49,074 nt of DNA from an uncultured Porphyromonadaceae bacterium (GCA_946187345.1 CAMHQD010000018.1:1-49074), one strand, 5' to 3'; shown: positions 25,331 through 33,180, numbered from the stretch's first letter. Made by a program: numbers and translations. Notes: a model not told the origin generated them from the sequence alone.

Positions 25331-25413
25331 GGTTGAGAGGTTGAGCGTTGAGAGGTTGAGCCATTTGCTGTCGCAAATGGGAATAAATGTAGGGCTTGGC
25401 CTTGGCCTGGCCG
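25331..25413 (+). repeat. Composite repeat, copy B
   Basis: It has the same order as copy A: GGTTGAGA/GCGTTGAGA units (25331-25360), hairpin CCATTTGC-TGTC-GCAAATGG (25361-25380), GAATAAATGTAGGGCTTGGC and CTTGGCCTGGCCG. The only change in the hairpin is in the loop. It begins three bases after the NamZ stop codon. Confidence 0.9.
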
Positions 25414-25450
25414 CCCTAGAGCAGAACTATTATCCCCAAGCGCGCCAGCG

Positions 25451-25486
25451 CGAGGCTCAACCCCTCAACCCTCAACCCCTCAACTC
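25451..25486 (-). repeat. Inverted GGTTGAG heptamer tract upstream of the dehydrogenase
   Basis: Units CCTCAAC/CCCTCAAC repeat four to five times. They are the reverse complement of the tract at 25331-25360, so the whole NamZ-dehydrogenase spacer (25331-25486) has heptamer arms at both ends and can fold on itself. It ends 12 bases before the dehydrogenase ATG. Confidence 0.85.
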
Positions 25487-25497
25487 CTTCCTATCGA

Positions 25498-28383
25498 ATG
25501 GACAACTATAGCGAATTCGCGAGGCGCGCGAGAGACATCACCGCTCCCGACCGCGTCTATACCGACGAACTGCGCCGCCTCGCCTGGGGCACCGACGCCG
25601 GCTTCTACCGGCACGTGCCGCAAGTGGTGGTGCGCAGCGCAAACGAGAACGAGGTGAGCCGACTGCTCGCCGCGGCCGACGAACTGAACCTGCCCGTCAC
25701 GTTCCGCGCCGCCGGCACGAGCCTCTCGGGCCAAACGGTGAGCGACTCAATCATCATCGTCGCCGCCAAGCACTGGGAAGGTTACTCCATCGCGCCGGAC
25801 GGCCTCACCGTCACGCTGCAGCCGGGACTAACCGGCGCGCGCGTTGACAAACTGCTGGCACCCGTCGGACGCACATTCACGCCCGACCCCGCGTCAAAAA
25901 ACAGCGCCATGGTGGGCGGCATCGTCATGAACAATGCCAGCGGCATGAGTTGCGGCACCCACGCCAATAGCGACAAAATGCTCGTCAGCGCGAGACTCGT
26001 GCTGGCCGACGGCACCGTGCTCGACACCGGCGACGCCGAGAGCCGCAAGAGTTTCCGCCTCAGCCACCCACACATCGTCAAGGGCGTCATGGACCTGAGG
26101 GACCGCGTGCTCGCCGACGGCGAACTGACGGAACGCATCCGCCGCAAATATGCCATCAAGAACGTCACCGGCCTGAACCTGCTGCCGCTCGTCACCTACT
26201 CCGACCCCTTTGACATCATCGCCCACCTGATGGTGGGCAGCGAGGGCACGCTCGCCTTCGGCAGCCGCTTCACCATGCTCACCGGCCCGCTGCACTCCCA
26301 CCGCGCCAGCGCCATGCTCTACTTCAACCGTATGCGCACCGCCTGCGAGGCCGTCGTCGCCCTCAAGCCGGGACCCGTCCACTGCGCCGAACTGCTCGAC
26401 AGCAAGTCGCTCGCCAGCGTGGGCGACAGTCAACAATCAACGGTTAACGGTCAACCTTTCAATAAAGGCCTCACCGCTGTGCTCGTCCAAACCTTTGCCG
26501 ATAGCCAAGACGAACTCCAGGCCAACATCCGGTGGATTGAAGACGCCCTGCGACCCTATGAACTCGCCGTGCCGGCACGCTTCACGAGCGACCCGAAGGA
26601 GTACGGCAAATATTGGGCCATCCGCAGCGGCATCTTCCCGCAAGTGGGCGGCACACGACCCTTGGGAACCACCGTCATCATCGAGGATGTCGCCTTCCAC
26701 ATCGATGACCTGCCACAGGCCACCGAAGACCTCGCGCAGATGCTCATCGACCACGGCTACGACGACGCGTGCATCTACGGCCACGCCCTCGAGGGCAACT
26801 ACCACTTCATCATCGCCCAGAGTTTCGACACTCCCGAGCAGGTGGCGCGCTACCGCAACCTGATGGAGCAGATTGTCAAACTTGTGGTCGACAAGTATGA
26901 CGGCTCGCTCAAGGCCGAGCACGGCACGGGGCGCAATATGGCTCCGTTTGTGCGGCACGAGTGGGGAGACAAGGCGTTTGAGGTCATGCGAGACATCAAG
27001 CGTCTCTTTGACCCCAAGGGGCTGCTCAATCCCGGAGTGATTTTCAACGACGACCCGGAGTGTTTCATTCACGACATCAAGCCAATGCCGCTCGCCGACG
27101 ATGTGGTGGACCGCTGCATCGAGTGCGGCTTCTGTGAGGTGAACTGCGTCACCAACGGCTTGACGCTCTCGTCGCGCCAACGCATCATCGTGCAGCGCGA
27201 GATGGCGCGCCTGCGGCTCACCGGCCTTGACCCGGACCTGCTCGCCAAACTTGAGAAACAATACCGATACTTGGGCGAGCAGACTTGCGCCGCCGACGGC
27301 CTGTGCTCCACGTCATGTCCGATGGGCATCAACGTGGGCGAACTCACCCACCACCTGCGCGCCCTCGGCCGACAGCCGGGCACGCTGGCCCACGGCGCCG
27401 GTGACTTCGCCGCACGCCACTTCAAGGGCGTCAAGACCGCCCTCAAGGGCCTCCTCTACGTTGCCGATGCCGCCCACTCCCTGCTGGGCGACAGCGCCAC
27501 CGCCGCCGTCGGCCGCGCCATGCACGCCGTCGGCCTGCCCCTATGGACGCCGTCACTGCCGGGGCCATGCAGTCCTCCCCCCTCCCCACTCCTGAAGGAT
27601 GGGGAGAAAGGAACGGCAACTCCCAAACGCGTCGTCTATTTCCCGAGTTGTATCAACCAGACCATGGGCCACGGCAAGACTAAAAGCGAGATGCCTTCAA
27701 AGGAGTGGAGTGCAAAGCGGCCACGCCGCTTTGAAAACATGGACCTCACCCAAGCCGTCGTCACCCTGCTGCAACACGCTGGCTGGGAGGTCGTCTTCCC
27801 CAAGGATATGGACAAGATGTGTTGCGGCATGATTTGGGAAAGCAAGGGTATGCCGGACATCGCCGTCCGTAAGGCCTCTCAACTCGAGCAAGCGTTGCTC
27901 GAGGCAAGCGACGGCGGACGGTGGCCGGTGGTCTGCGACCAAAGCCCCTGCCTCCACCACATGAGGCAACATTTCAAGACCGTCAAACCGCTCGAACTCG
28001 TTGAGTTTATCCACGACCACGTGCTCGACGACCTTGAGATTACACCCGTGGACGAGGCTGTCGCGCTGCACCTCACGTGCAGCACGCGACTGATGGGCAT
28101 CGCCGACAAGGTGCTCGACGTGGCGCGACGCTGCGCGAGCGAGGTCATCGTGCCCGACGGTGTGGGCTGCTGCGCCTTTGCCGGCGACAAGGGCTTCACT
28201 CACCCCGAGATGAACGCCTATGCCCTGCGGAACCTCCGCGCCGAACTTGAGCGCCACGACATCCGCCGCGGCTACAGCAACAGCCGCACCTGCGAAATCG
28301 GCCTCACCACCCACGGCGGCATACCCTATCAGCACCTCGTCTACCTCGTCCTCGAGGCAGCGTCCTCCCCCACCCCCTCCTAA
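25498..28383 (+). CDS. FAD/Fe-S D-2-hydroxyacid (D-lactate-type) dehydrogenase with in-frame repeats
   Basis: A 961-residue fusion of a VAO-type FAD domain and an Fe-S/CCG domain, as in YdiJ and bacterial D-lactate or D-2-hydroxyglutarate dehydrogenases. FAD domain: VTFRAAGTSLSGQTVSD near 75, PDPASKNSAMVGGIVMNNAS near 130, FGSRFTMLTG, EHGTGRNMAPFV near 475. Fe-S part: CIECGFCEVNC near 540 and CAADGLCSTSCPMG near 600. CCG domains: DKMCCGMIWESKG near 775 and GVGCCAFAGDKGF near 890. All cysteine motifs are intact. MurQ-type etherases release D-lactate from MurNAc-6-phosphate, so D-lactate is the likely substrate in this cluster (inference). Four dispersed repeats lie inside the frame, at linkers and at the very C-terminus (SSPTPS then TAA). 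Confidence 0.85.
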   Translation: MDNYSEFARRARDITAPDRVYTDELRRLAWGTDAGFYRHVPQVVVRSANENEVSRLLAAADELNLPVTFRAAGTSLSGQTVSDSIIIVAAKHWEGYSIAPDGLTVTLQPGLTGARVDKLLAPVGRTFTPDPASKNSAMVGGIVMNNASGMSCGTHANSDKMLVSARLVLADGTVLDTGDAESRKSFRLSHPHIVKGVMDLRDRVLADGELTERIRRKYAIKNVTGLNLLPLVTYSDPFDIIAHLMVGSEGTLAFGSRFTMLTGPLHSHRASAMLYFNRMRTACEAVVALKPGPVHCAELLDSKSLASVGDSQQSTVNGQPFNKGLTAVLVQTFADSQDELQANIRWIEDALRPYELAVPARFTSDPKEYGKYWAIRSGIFPQVGGTRPLGTTVIIEDVAFHIDDLPQATEDLAQMLIDHGYDDACIYGHALEGNYHFIIAQSFDTPEQVARYRNLMEQIVKLVVDKYDGSLKAEHGTGRNMAPFVRHEWGDKAFEVMRDIKRLFDPKGLLNPGVIFNDDPECFIHDIKPMPLADDVVDRCIECGFCEVNCVTNGLTLSSRQRIIVQREMARLRLTGLDPDLLAKLEKQYRYLGEQTCAADGLCSTSCPMGINVGELTHHLRALGRQPGTLAHGAGDFAARHFKGVKTALKGLLYVADAAHSLLGDSATAAVGRAMHAVGLPLWTPSLPGPCSPPPSPLLKDGEKGTATPKRVVYFPSCINQTMGHGKTKSEMPSKEWSAKRPRRFENMDLTQAVVTLLQHAGWEVVFPKDMDKMCCGMIWESKGMPDIAVRKASQLEQALLEASDGGRWPVVCDQSPCLHHMRQHFKTVKPLELVEFIHDHVLDDLEITPVDEAVALHLTCSTRLMGIADKVLDVARRCASEVIVPDGVGCCAFAGDKGFTHPEMNAYALRNLRAELERHDIRRGYSNSRTCEIGLTTHGGIPYQHLVYLVLEAASSPTPS
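26428..26460 (-). repeat. In-frame TTGACCG-family heptamer repeat
   Basis: GTCAACAATCAACGGTTAAC followed by GGTCAACCTTTC matches the intergenic hairpin at 21176-21200 and shares its AACCTTT end. It encodes DSQQSTVNGQPFNK in the FAD domain between conserved blocks, where related proteins have only a short loop (by recall of the family). Confidence 0.75.
27574..27606 (-). repeat. In-frame GC-rich palindrome, copy 4
   Basis: CCTCCCCCCTCCCCACTCCT followed by GAAGGATGGGGAG is a reverse-orientation copy of the dispersed palindrome. It encodes CSPPPSPLLKDGEK in the linker between the Fe-S domain and the CCG domain. Confidence 0.8.
27700..27738 (+). repeat. In-frame hairpin repeat CAAAGCGGC-CAC-GCCGCTTTG
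   Basis: A perfect 9-base stem with loop CAC (27713-27733) encodes SAKRPRRFE near the start of the CCG domain. The intergenic copy at 29641-29679 shares the leader GAGTGCAAA and the loop, but has A:T in place of G:C at one stem position on both sides, a compensated change. Confidence 0.85.
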
Positions 28384-28395
28384 AGGAGGGGGTGT
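28363..28395 (-). repeat. GC-rich palindrome, copy 5 (supplies the dehydrogenase stop codon)
   Basis: CCTCCCCCACCCCCTCCTAA followed by AGGAGGGGGTG. The TAA at 28381-28383 in the palindrome centre is the stop codon of the dehydrogenase, so the last residues (SSPTPS) are repeat-derived. It forms an inverted pair with copy 6 at 28457-28483. Confidence 0.85.
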
Positions 28396-28399
28396 CAAG

Positions 28400-28433
28400 T
28401 TCTCCTATTTCTCCAAGTTCTCCTATTACTCCT
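28400..28433 (+). repeat. TTCTCCTAT 9-base tandem repeat
   Basis: Four units (TTCTCCTAT, TTCTCCAAG, TTCTCCTAT, TACTCCTGT) fill the 57-base spacer between the dehydrogenase and the NagX-like gene. Two similar TTCTCCT units occur at 16854-16879. Confidence 0.7.
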
Positions 28434-28440
28434 GTAATTA

Positions 28441-29622
28441 ATGAAACAAAAACAACACACCCCTCCTATAGGAGGGGGAGGCCGTCTTCTCTCGCTCGAT
28501 GTACTGCGAGGCATCACCGTGGCCGGAATGCTATTGGTCAACAACCCTGGCTCATGGGGCAGCCTCTACGCCCCGCTGGCTCACGCCGAGTGGACCGGCC
28601 TCACGCCCACCGACCTTGTATTCCCGTTCTTTGTGTTTGTCATGGGCGTTTCAATGTGCTTCTCACTGAGTCGCCTTGACTACAAGCCCTCGCGACAAAC
28701 AATCTTGAAGATTGTCAAGCGTGCCGTCATTCTCTTCCTCATCGGCTGGGCCGTGGGGTGGTTCAGCCACCTGATGTACGGCCTCAAGGCCGGAAAACCG
28801 TTTGCCGAGGCGGTCAACCACATCGACACGATGCGCATTTTGGGTGTTTTCCAGAGGCTCGCTCTGTGCTACCTCTTCGGTTCGCTCATTGTCATCACTG
28901 TCAAGCACAAGTGGCTGCCGTGGCTGTCGGCCGCCATCCTCGTCGGCTACGCCCTGCTGTTGGGCCTCGGACAGGGATACGACTTCTCGCTCGACAACAT
29001 CATCGCGCGCGTCGACGGCGCCGTGCTCGGCGAGCAACACATGTATCACGAGAGTGCCTTTGGCCAAAAGATAGCCTTCGACCCCGAGGGCATCCTCAGC
29101 ACCATTCCCTGCATCGCCCATGTGCTCATCGGCTTCATGACCGGCAAAATGCTGCTGCGCGTCAAGGACAACAACGAGAGGCTGCGCCAACTGCTGCTTT
29201 GGGGCTTTGTGATGATGCTCACGGCGTGGCTGCTGTCCTACGGCATCCCCGTGGGTAAGAAGATGTGGAGCAGCACCTTTGTGCTCGCCACCGCCGGACT
29301 GGCCATGAGCGTGCTTGGGCTGCTCACGTGGATTATCGACATCAACGGCCGTGACCGGTGGTGCCGACCCTTGCAGGCCTTCGGCATGAACCCGCTGGCA
29401 ATCTACACCCTCGGCACCGTGCTCGCCATCCTCTTCAACACCATCATCCTGGGGCATAACGCCGACGGCGACCCGGTCACCATCCATAGCGCCATCCACC
29501 ACTTCTACCTCGGCTGGCTGCCCGAGAAGGCCGCAAGCGCCCTCTTTGCCATCACCTTTGTGGCCATCAACTATCTGCCCGCATGGCTGCTGCAACGCAA
29601 GAAGATCTACATCAAAATATAA
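28441..29622 (+). CDS. nagX: NagX/HGSNAT-like membrane protein (DUF5009)
   Basis: A 393-residue integral membrane protein with about ten helices. The N-terminal motif SLDVLRGITVAGMLLVNNPG and TDLVFPFFVFVMGVSM, with ALCYLFGSLIV later, belong to the heparan-alpha-glucosaminide N-acetyltransferase-like (HGSNAT_cat/DUF5009, YeiB-related) group. Bacterial members called NagX occur next to GlcNAc and MurNAc use genes. A role in transmembrane acetylation or transport of amino sugars is inferred. Residues 6-14 (HTPPIGGGG) come from a dispersed palindrome copy just before the conserved domain. Downstream ATGs would delete part of the first helix, so 28441 is kept. Confidence 0.82.
   Translation: MKQKQHTPPIGGGGRLLSLDVLRGITVAGMLLVNNPGSWGSLYAPLAHAEWTGLTPTDLVFPFFVFVMGVSMCFSLSRLDYKPSRQTILKIVKRAVILFLIGWAVGWFSHLMYGLKAGKPFAEAVNHIDTMRILGVFQRLALCYLFGSLIVITVKHKWLPWLSAAILVGYALLLGLGQGYDFSLDNIIARVDGAVLGEQHMYHESAFGQKIAFDPEGILSTIPCIAHVLIGFMTGKMLLRVKDNNERLRQLLLWGFVMMLTAWLLSYGIPVGKKMWSSTFVLATAGLAMSVLGLLTWIIDINGRDRWCRPLQAFGMNPLAIYTLGTVLAILFNTIILGHNADGDPVTIHSAIHHFYLGWLPEKAASALFAITFVAINYLPAWLLQRKKIYIKI
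28457..28483 (+). repeat. GC-rich palindrome, copy 6 (in the nagX start region)
   Basis: ACCCCTCCTATAGGAGGGGG followed by AGGCC, in frame at codons 6-14 of the NagX-like gene. It lies in inverted orientation to copy 5, 62 bases upstream. Confidence 0.85.
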
Positions 29623-29640
29623 TGAGCCAGTAATCAATTA

Positions 29641-29708
29641 AAAGAGTTGAGTGCAAAACGGCCACGCCGTTTTGATAATAACGACTATCAACTAACGACT
29701 AACGACTA
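29641..29708 (+). repeat. Hairpin repeat plus CTAACGA heptamers before the kinase gene
   Basis: GAGTTGAGTGCAAAACGGCC then ACGCCGTTTTGA (hairpin 29654-29674, 9-base stem, loop CAC) is followed by ACGACTA, TCAACTA, ACGACTA, ACGACTA in 7-base register. The spacer thus joins two repeat families, and the kinase ATG is at 29714. Confidence 0.85.
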
Positions 29709-29713
29709 AAAAT

Positions 29714-30559
29714 ATGATCCTTATCGCAGACTGCGGCTCCACCAAGATCGAGTGGTGCCTGCTCAACGGCAACGAGAAGGTTGCCCAGATTTTCACCACG
29801 GGCATGAACGCCCTCATGCTCACCGAGCAAGAGATGACCGCCCGCATCCACGACGAGTTGCTCCCCCACCTGCAGGGCTATCGTGTGGACGAGATTTACT
29901 ACTATGGCGCCGGCATTATCAGCGACGAAATCAAGCAACACGTCATCGGCGCTCTCGTGGCGAACATTCCCACCGCGGCGCGCGTCGAGGTCGACACCGA
30001 CCTGCTCGCCGCCGCGCGCGCACTTTGCGGCCGTGAGCCGGGCGTGGCGTGCATCATCGGCACCGGCAGCAACTCCTGCTACTACGATGGTGAGCGCATC
30101 GTCGACAACGTGTCGCCGCTGGGCTATATCCTCGGCGATGAGGGCAGCGGCGCCGTGTTGGGCAAACTGCTCATGGGCGACCTGCTCAAGAAGCAACTGC
30201 CACAAAGCGTCATCAACGACTTCAACGCCGAGTATCACCTCGACCGCACGGCAATCATCACCGCCGTCTACCGCCAGCCGGCAGCAAACCGTTTCCTCGC
30301 ACAGTTCGGCCCATTCATCAAGAGCCACCTCAACGTGCCCGAGGTCAAAGCACTCGTGGTGAACGCCTTCAAGGCATTCTTCACGCGCAACGTGGCAAAC
30401 TATGCCGGCTATCGTGAACTGCCCTGCAACTTCGTGGGCTCCATCGCGTGCCACTTTGCCGACCAACTGCGTGAGGCCGCGGCTGCCTGCGGCGTCACCA
30501 TCGGCACCATCGTCGCCGCCCCAATGGAAGGCCTCGTCCGCTTCCACAGTACAAAGTAG
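29714..30559 (+). CDS. murK: BadF/BcrA-type amino-sugar kinase (MurK-like)
   Basis: A 281-residue ASKHA kinase of the BadF/BadG/BcrA group. The phosphate-1 motif is LIADCGSTKIEWCLL at the N-terminus. The phosphate-2 region is CIIGTGSNSCYYDG near 115, and LGYILGDEGSGAVLGK near 140 is the adenosine/connect region typical of GlcNAc/MurNAc kinases. Tannerella MurK belongs to this type and phosphorylates MurNAc; GlcNAc kinase is the main alternative. It is the last gene of the salvage cluster and is followed by an inverted repeat. The etherase MurQ needed after MurNAc phosphorylation is not in this window. Confidence 0.82.
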   Translation: MILIADCGSTKIEWCLLNGNEKVAQIFTTGMNALMLTEQEMTARIHDELLPHLQGYRVDEIYYYGAGIISDEIKQHVIGALVANIPTAARVEVDTDLLAAARALCGREPGVACIIGTGSNSCYYDGERIVDNVSPLGYILGDEGSGAVLGKLLMGDLLKKQLPQSVINDFNAEYHLDRTAIITAVYRQPAANRFLAQFGPFIKSHLNVPEVKALVVNAFKAFFTRNVANYAGYRELPCNFVGSIACHFADQLREAAAACGVTIGTIVAAPMEGLVRFHSTK

Positions 30560-30564
30560 AATGC

Positions 30565-30632
30565 CTCTCGTCTATTTCCGTTTATCCTTATTAAATCCGC
30601 ATTGATTATAAATAGACGTAAATAGACGAGAG
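30565..30632. terminator. Inverted repeat between convergent murK-like and dusB genes
   Basis: CTCTCGTCTATTT (30565-30577) pairs perfectly with AAATAGACGAGAG (30620-30632); an extra AAATAGACG lies at 30610-30618. The loop is long (42 bases), so it is a weaker terminator than the others here, but its position between convergent stops fits. Confidence 0.55.
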
Positions 30633-30648
30633 ATTTCTTGCGGATGTA

Positions 30649-31632
30649 TCAAACATCGAGTAGCCGCTCCACGCGGTCCAAAACTGAGTTGAGTTCGGCA
30701 AGCGTATCAGCCTGTAGCATGGCAATGCGCGTGGGACGGAAGCCATATATGCCCTTAAACAATGGAGTGGCAGCCAAGTGACGACGGGTGTGCAAGATAC
30801 CGCGACGCTCGTCTCCGATGCGTTCCACACTATTCATCAACTGGCGCCGTAGCATAGCCATTTTTTCACGCCAGCCAATCAAGGGTATCTCGCCGGTGGC
30901 GAGATACTCTTTTATTTCACGGAACACCCACGGGGCACCGATTGACGCGCGACCTACCATCACCGCGTCCACGCCATAGCGGTCAAACGCCTCACGGGCG
31001 CGCTCGGGTGTGGTGACATCGCCGTTACCGATGATGGGTATCGTCATCCGTGGATTGTTCTTCACCTCGCCGATGAGAGTCCAGTCGGCCTCGCCGTTAT
31101 ACATCTGGGAACGCGTGCGACCGTGAATGGCGAGTGCGGCGATGCCGCAATCCTGCAGACGCTCAGCCAAGTCAACAATAATTTTACTGTCGTGGTCCCA
31201 ACCCAAGCGAGTCTTGACTGTGACGGGCAGGTTGACTGCCTTGACAACCTCACGAGTAATTTCGAGCAATAGCGGCACGTTGCGTAACATTCCGCTGCCG
31301 GCACCCTTGCCGGCAATCTTTTTCACCGGACAACCGAAGTTGATGTCAATCACATCGGGGCCGGCCGACGCGGCAATGCGCGCAGCCTCTACCATCGACG
31401 GCACGTCGCGACCGTATATCTGTATCGCCGCGGGACGCTCTCCATCACTAATCTCCATCTTCATCATCGTGCTGGCGATGCTTCGCACCACAGCGTCGGC
31501 CGAGACAAACTCGGTCGTCACCATGTCAGCACCCTGCTCGCGGCACAGCAGACGGAACGAGCGGTCGGTCACATCCTCCATCGGGGCAAGCACCACAGGG
31601 CGCTCTCCCAAGTCTATATTGCCAATCTTCAT
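30649..31632 (-). CDS. dusB: tRNA-dihydrouridine synthase (DusB type)
   Basis: A 327-residue FMN enzyme that reduces uridine to dihydrouridine in tRNA. Family motifs: LAPMEDVTDRSFR near 15, TTEFVSADA, IQIYGRD, DINFGCPVKKIAGKGAGSG near 98 (active-site Cys in GCP), VTVKTRLGWD, AIHGRTRSQMYNG, GNGDV and VMVGRASIGAPWVF. The start at 31632 (MKIGNIDLGE) is chosen from family N-termini; the longer frame would start inside the promoter. A clear promoter lies upstream. Confidence 0.93.
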   Translation of the reverse strand: MKIGNIDLGERPVVLAPMEDVTDRSFRLLCREQGADMVTTEFVSADAVVRSIASTMMKMEISDGERPAAIQIYGRDVPSMVEAARIAASAGPDVIDINFGCPVKKIAGKGAGSGMLRNVPLLLEITREVVKAVNLPVTVKTRLGWDHDSKIIVDLAERLQDCGIAALAIHGRTRSQMYNGEADWTLIGEVKNNPRMTIPIIGNGDVTTPERAREAFDRYGVDAVMVGRASIGAPWVFREIKEYLATGEIPLIGWREKMAMLRRQLMNSVERIGDERRGILHTRRHLAATPLFKGIYGFRPTRIAMLQADTLAELNSVLDRVERLLDV

Positions 31633-31691
31633 GAATGAAATATCAGCCCGAAGGGCGTTATTTATATAGCCACCAACGATAGTTGGGGGTA

Positions 31692-31722
31692 CAAAATTAG
31701 GTATTTTTGTAAAAAGTGACAA
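31692..31722 (-). promoter_or_regulatory. Promoter of dusB
   Basis: On the minus strand TTG (31722-31720), 20 bases, then TAATTTTG (31699-31692). The start codon lies 60 bases downstream. It is a good match to the Bacteroidota consensus. Confidence 0.75.
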
Positions 31723-31751
31723 CCAAAACTGCGATTAATATTTGAAAAATG

Positions 31752-31833
31752 TGTAATTTTGTAGTTTGAATTTAAGAAACCACCAAACTCCCCTCCTTCA
31801 GGAGAGGTAATGGAAAGACTGAAATATAGCATC
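31752..31833 (+). repeat. TAATTTTGTAGTTTGAA module with degenerate GC-rich palindrome, copy 7
   Basis: TAATTTTGTAGTTTGAA (31754-31770), then ACCACCAAACTCCCCTCC, then TTCAGGAGAGG and GAAAG-ACTGAAAT. It aligns with 18953-19035 (TAATTTTGTGGTTTGAA, CCACTTATCACCCCCTCC, TTTAGGAGGGG, GGCCTGAAAT) with few gaps. Both copies end shortly before the start of a plus-strand gene and both contain a TAnnTTTG box. Confidence 0.7.
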
Positions 31834-31872
31834 TGCCTGACCCATCATTTAAGAGGGGTAAGGGAAAGCCTT

Positions 31873-33180
31873 ATGAACCGGGAAATATTCAAGATAGCGC
31901 TACCGGCGATTGTGGCAAACGTCACAATACCGCTATTAGGGTTGCTCGACACTGCGATTGCCGGGCACCTCGGCGCGGCTGCCTATCTCGGCGCCATCTC
32001 GGTGGGCACAATGATGTTTAACCTCATCTATTGGAACTTCGGCTTCCTGCGTATGGGCACCAGCGGCCTCACAGCCCAAGCCTACGGCGAAGGCTCACGC
32101 CACAACCAGGCGCGTGTGCTCCATCAGGCTGTAATGCTCGCGTTGCTCATCTCGGTTGGTATTCTGCTGCTGCAAACGCCCTTGCAGCAAATCACTCTGC
32201 TGGCCATCGGTCCAAGCGACACCGTGCGACAACTCGCCTTGCAATTCTACTACATCTGCATCTGGGGAGCGCCGCCATTGTTAGTCATGATGTCCATCAA
32301 GGGTTGGATGCTCGGGATGCAGGACTCGTGGGGAGCGATGATGATTTCTGTTATCGTCAACGTGCTCAACATCATTGTCTGCCTCATCGCCGTCTACGGC
32401 ATCGGCCTGGGGTTCATGGGAATAGCCGTGGGAACTGTCACTGCCGAGTGGCTCGGCTTGTTTTATAGTTGCTGGCTGTTGCAGCGACGCCACGGGTGGC
32501 TTAAGACGCATTTAGACTGGCATATGGCTATCAGTCGCGAGGACTATAGCCGTTTCTTCAAGGTCAACGGCGACATTTTTGTGCGTAGCGCGCTGATGAT
32601 GGTCGTCATGCTCTTCTTCATGGCCGTGGGCGCGCGCAGCGGCGACCTGCTGCTGGCAGTCAACGCGCTCATCATGCAACTCTTCACGCTCTATAGTTAC
32701 TTCCTTGACGGCATCGCCTTTGCCGGCGAAGCAATCGTGGGTAAGTACAGCGGCAGCGGCGATGACCGCCATGTGGACAGTAGCGTGCACCATCTGTTTT
32801 TCTGGGCCGCAGTGCTCACCGTGATTTTCACGTTAATCTATGCTTTCCCGCATGATGTGTTTGCCCTTCTGACCGACAATACCGACGTTGTGCGCACTGC
32901 CATGGATTATCGACTGTGGTGCGCGTTGATACCGGTTGCCGGCATGGCGGCTTTTGTGTGGGATGGAGTGTTTATCGGGCTGACACGTACCCGAGGTATG
33001 CTCATGGCTGTGGTGGTGGCATTCCTTGCTTTCTTTGCGGTCTTCTATCTCGTCCCGTCTTCTTGGGGCAACAACCGCCTCTGGCTCGCTTATATTGTCT
33101 TCTTGGCAATGCGGGGTGCGGTACAGACTGTCCACTACCACTTGGTAATTAAGCGCACCCCTCTAACAACTAATGACTAA
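31873..33180 (+). CDS. MATE family efflux transporter (DinF-like)
   Basis: A 435-residue transporter with 12 predicted helices. It begins MNREIFKIALPAIVANVTIP and LLDTAIAGHLGAAAYLGAIS, the typical first-helix pattern of MATE/DinF exporters, with a second-half repeat GDIFVRSALMMVVMLFF. It exports cationic compounds or drugs in exchange for Na+ or H+; the substrate is unknown. The start at 31873 is chosen from the family; the upstream ATG at 31810 lies within the repeat module. The last four residues (TTND) and the TAA stop are formed by a CTAACAA/CTAATGA heptamer tract. Confidence 0.88.
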   Translation: MNREIFKIALPAIVANVTIPLLGLLDTAIAGHLGAAAYLGAISVGTMMFNLIYWNFGFLRMGTSGLTAQAYGEGSRHNQARVLHQAVMLALLISVGILLLQTPLQQITLLAIGPSDTVRQLALQFYYICIWGAPPLLVMMSIKGWMLGMQDSWGAMMISVIVNVLNIIVCLIAVYGIGLGFMGIAVGTVTAEWLGLFYSCWLLQRRHGWLKTHLDWHMAISREDYSRFFKVNGDIFVRSALMMVVMLFFMAVGARSGDLLLAVNALIMQLFTLYSYFLDGIAFAGEAIVGKYSGSGDDRHVDSSVHHLFFWAAVLTVIFTLIYAFPHDVFALLTDNTDVVRTAMDYRLWCALIPVAGMAAFVWDGVFIGLTRTRGMLMAVVVAFLAFFAVFYLVPSSWGNNRLWLAYIVFLAMRGAVQTVHYHLVIKRTPLTTND

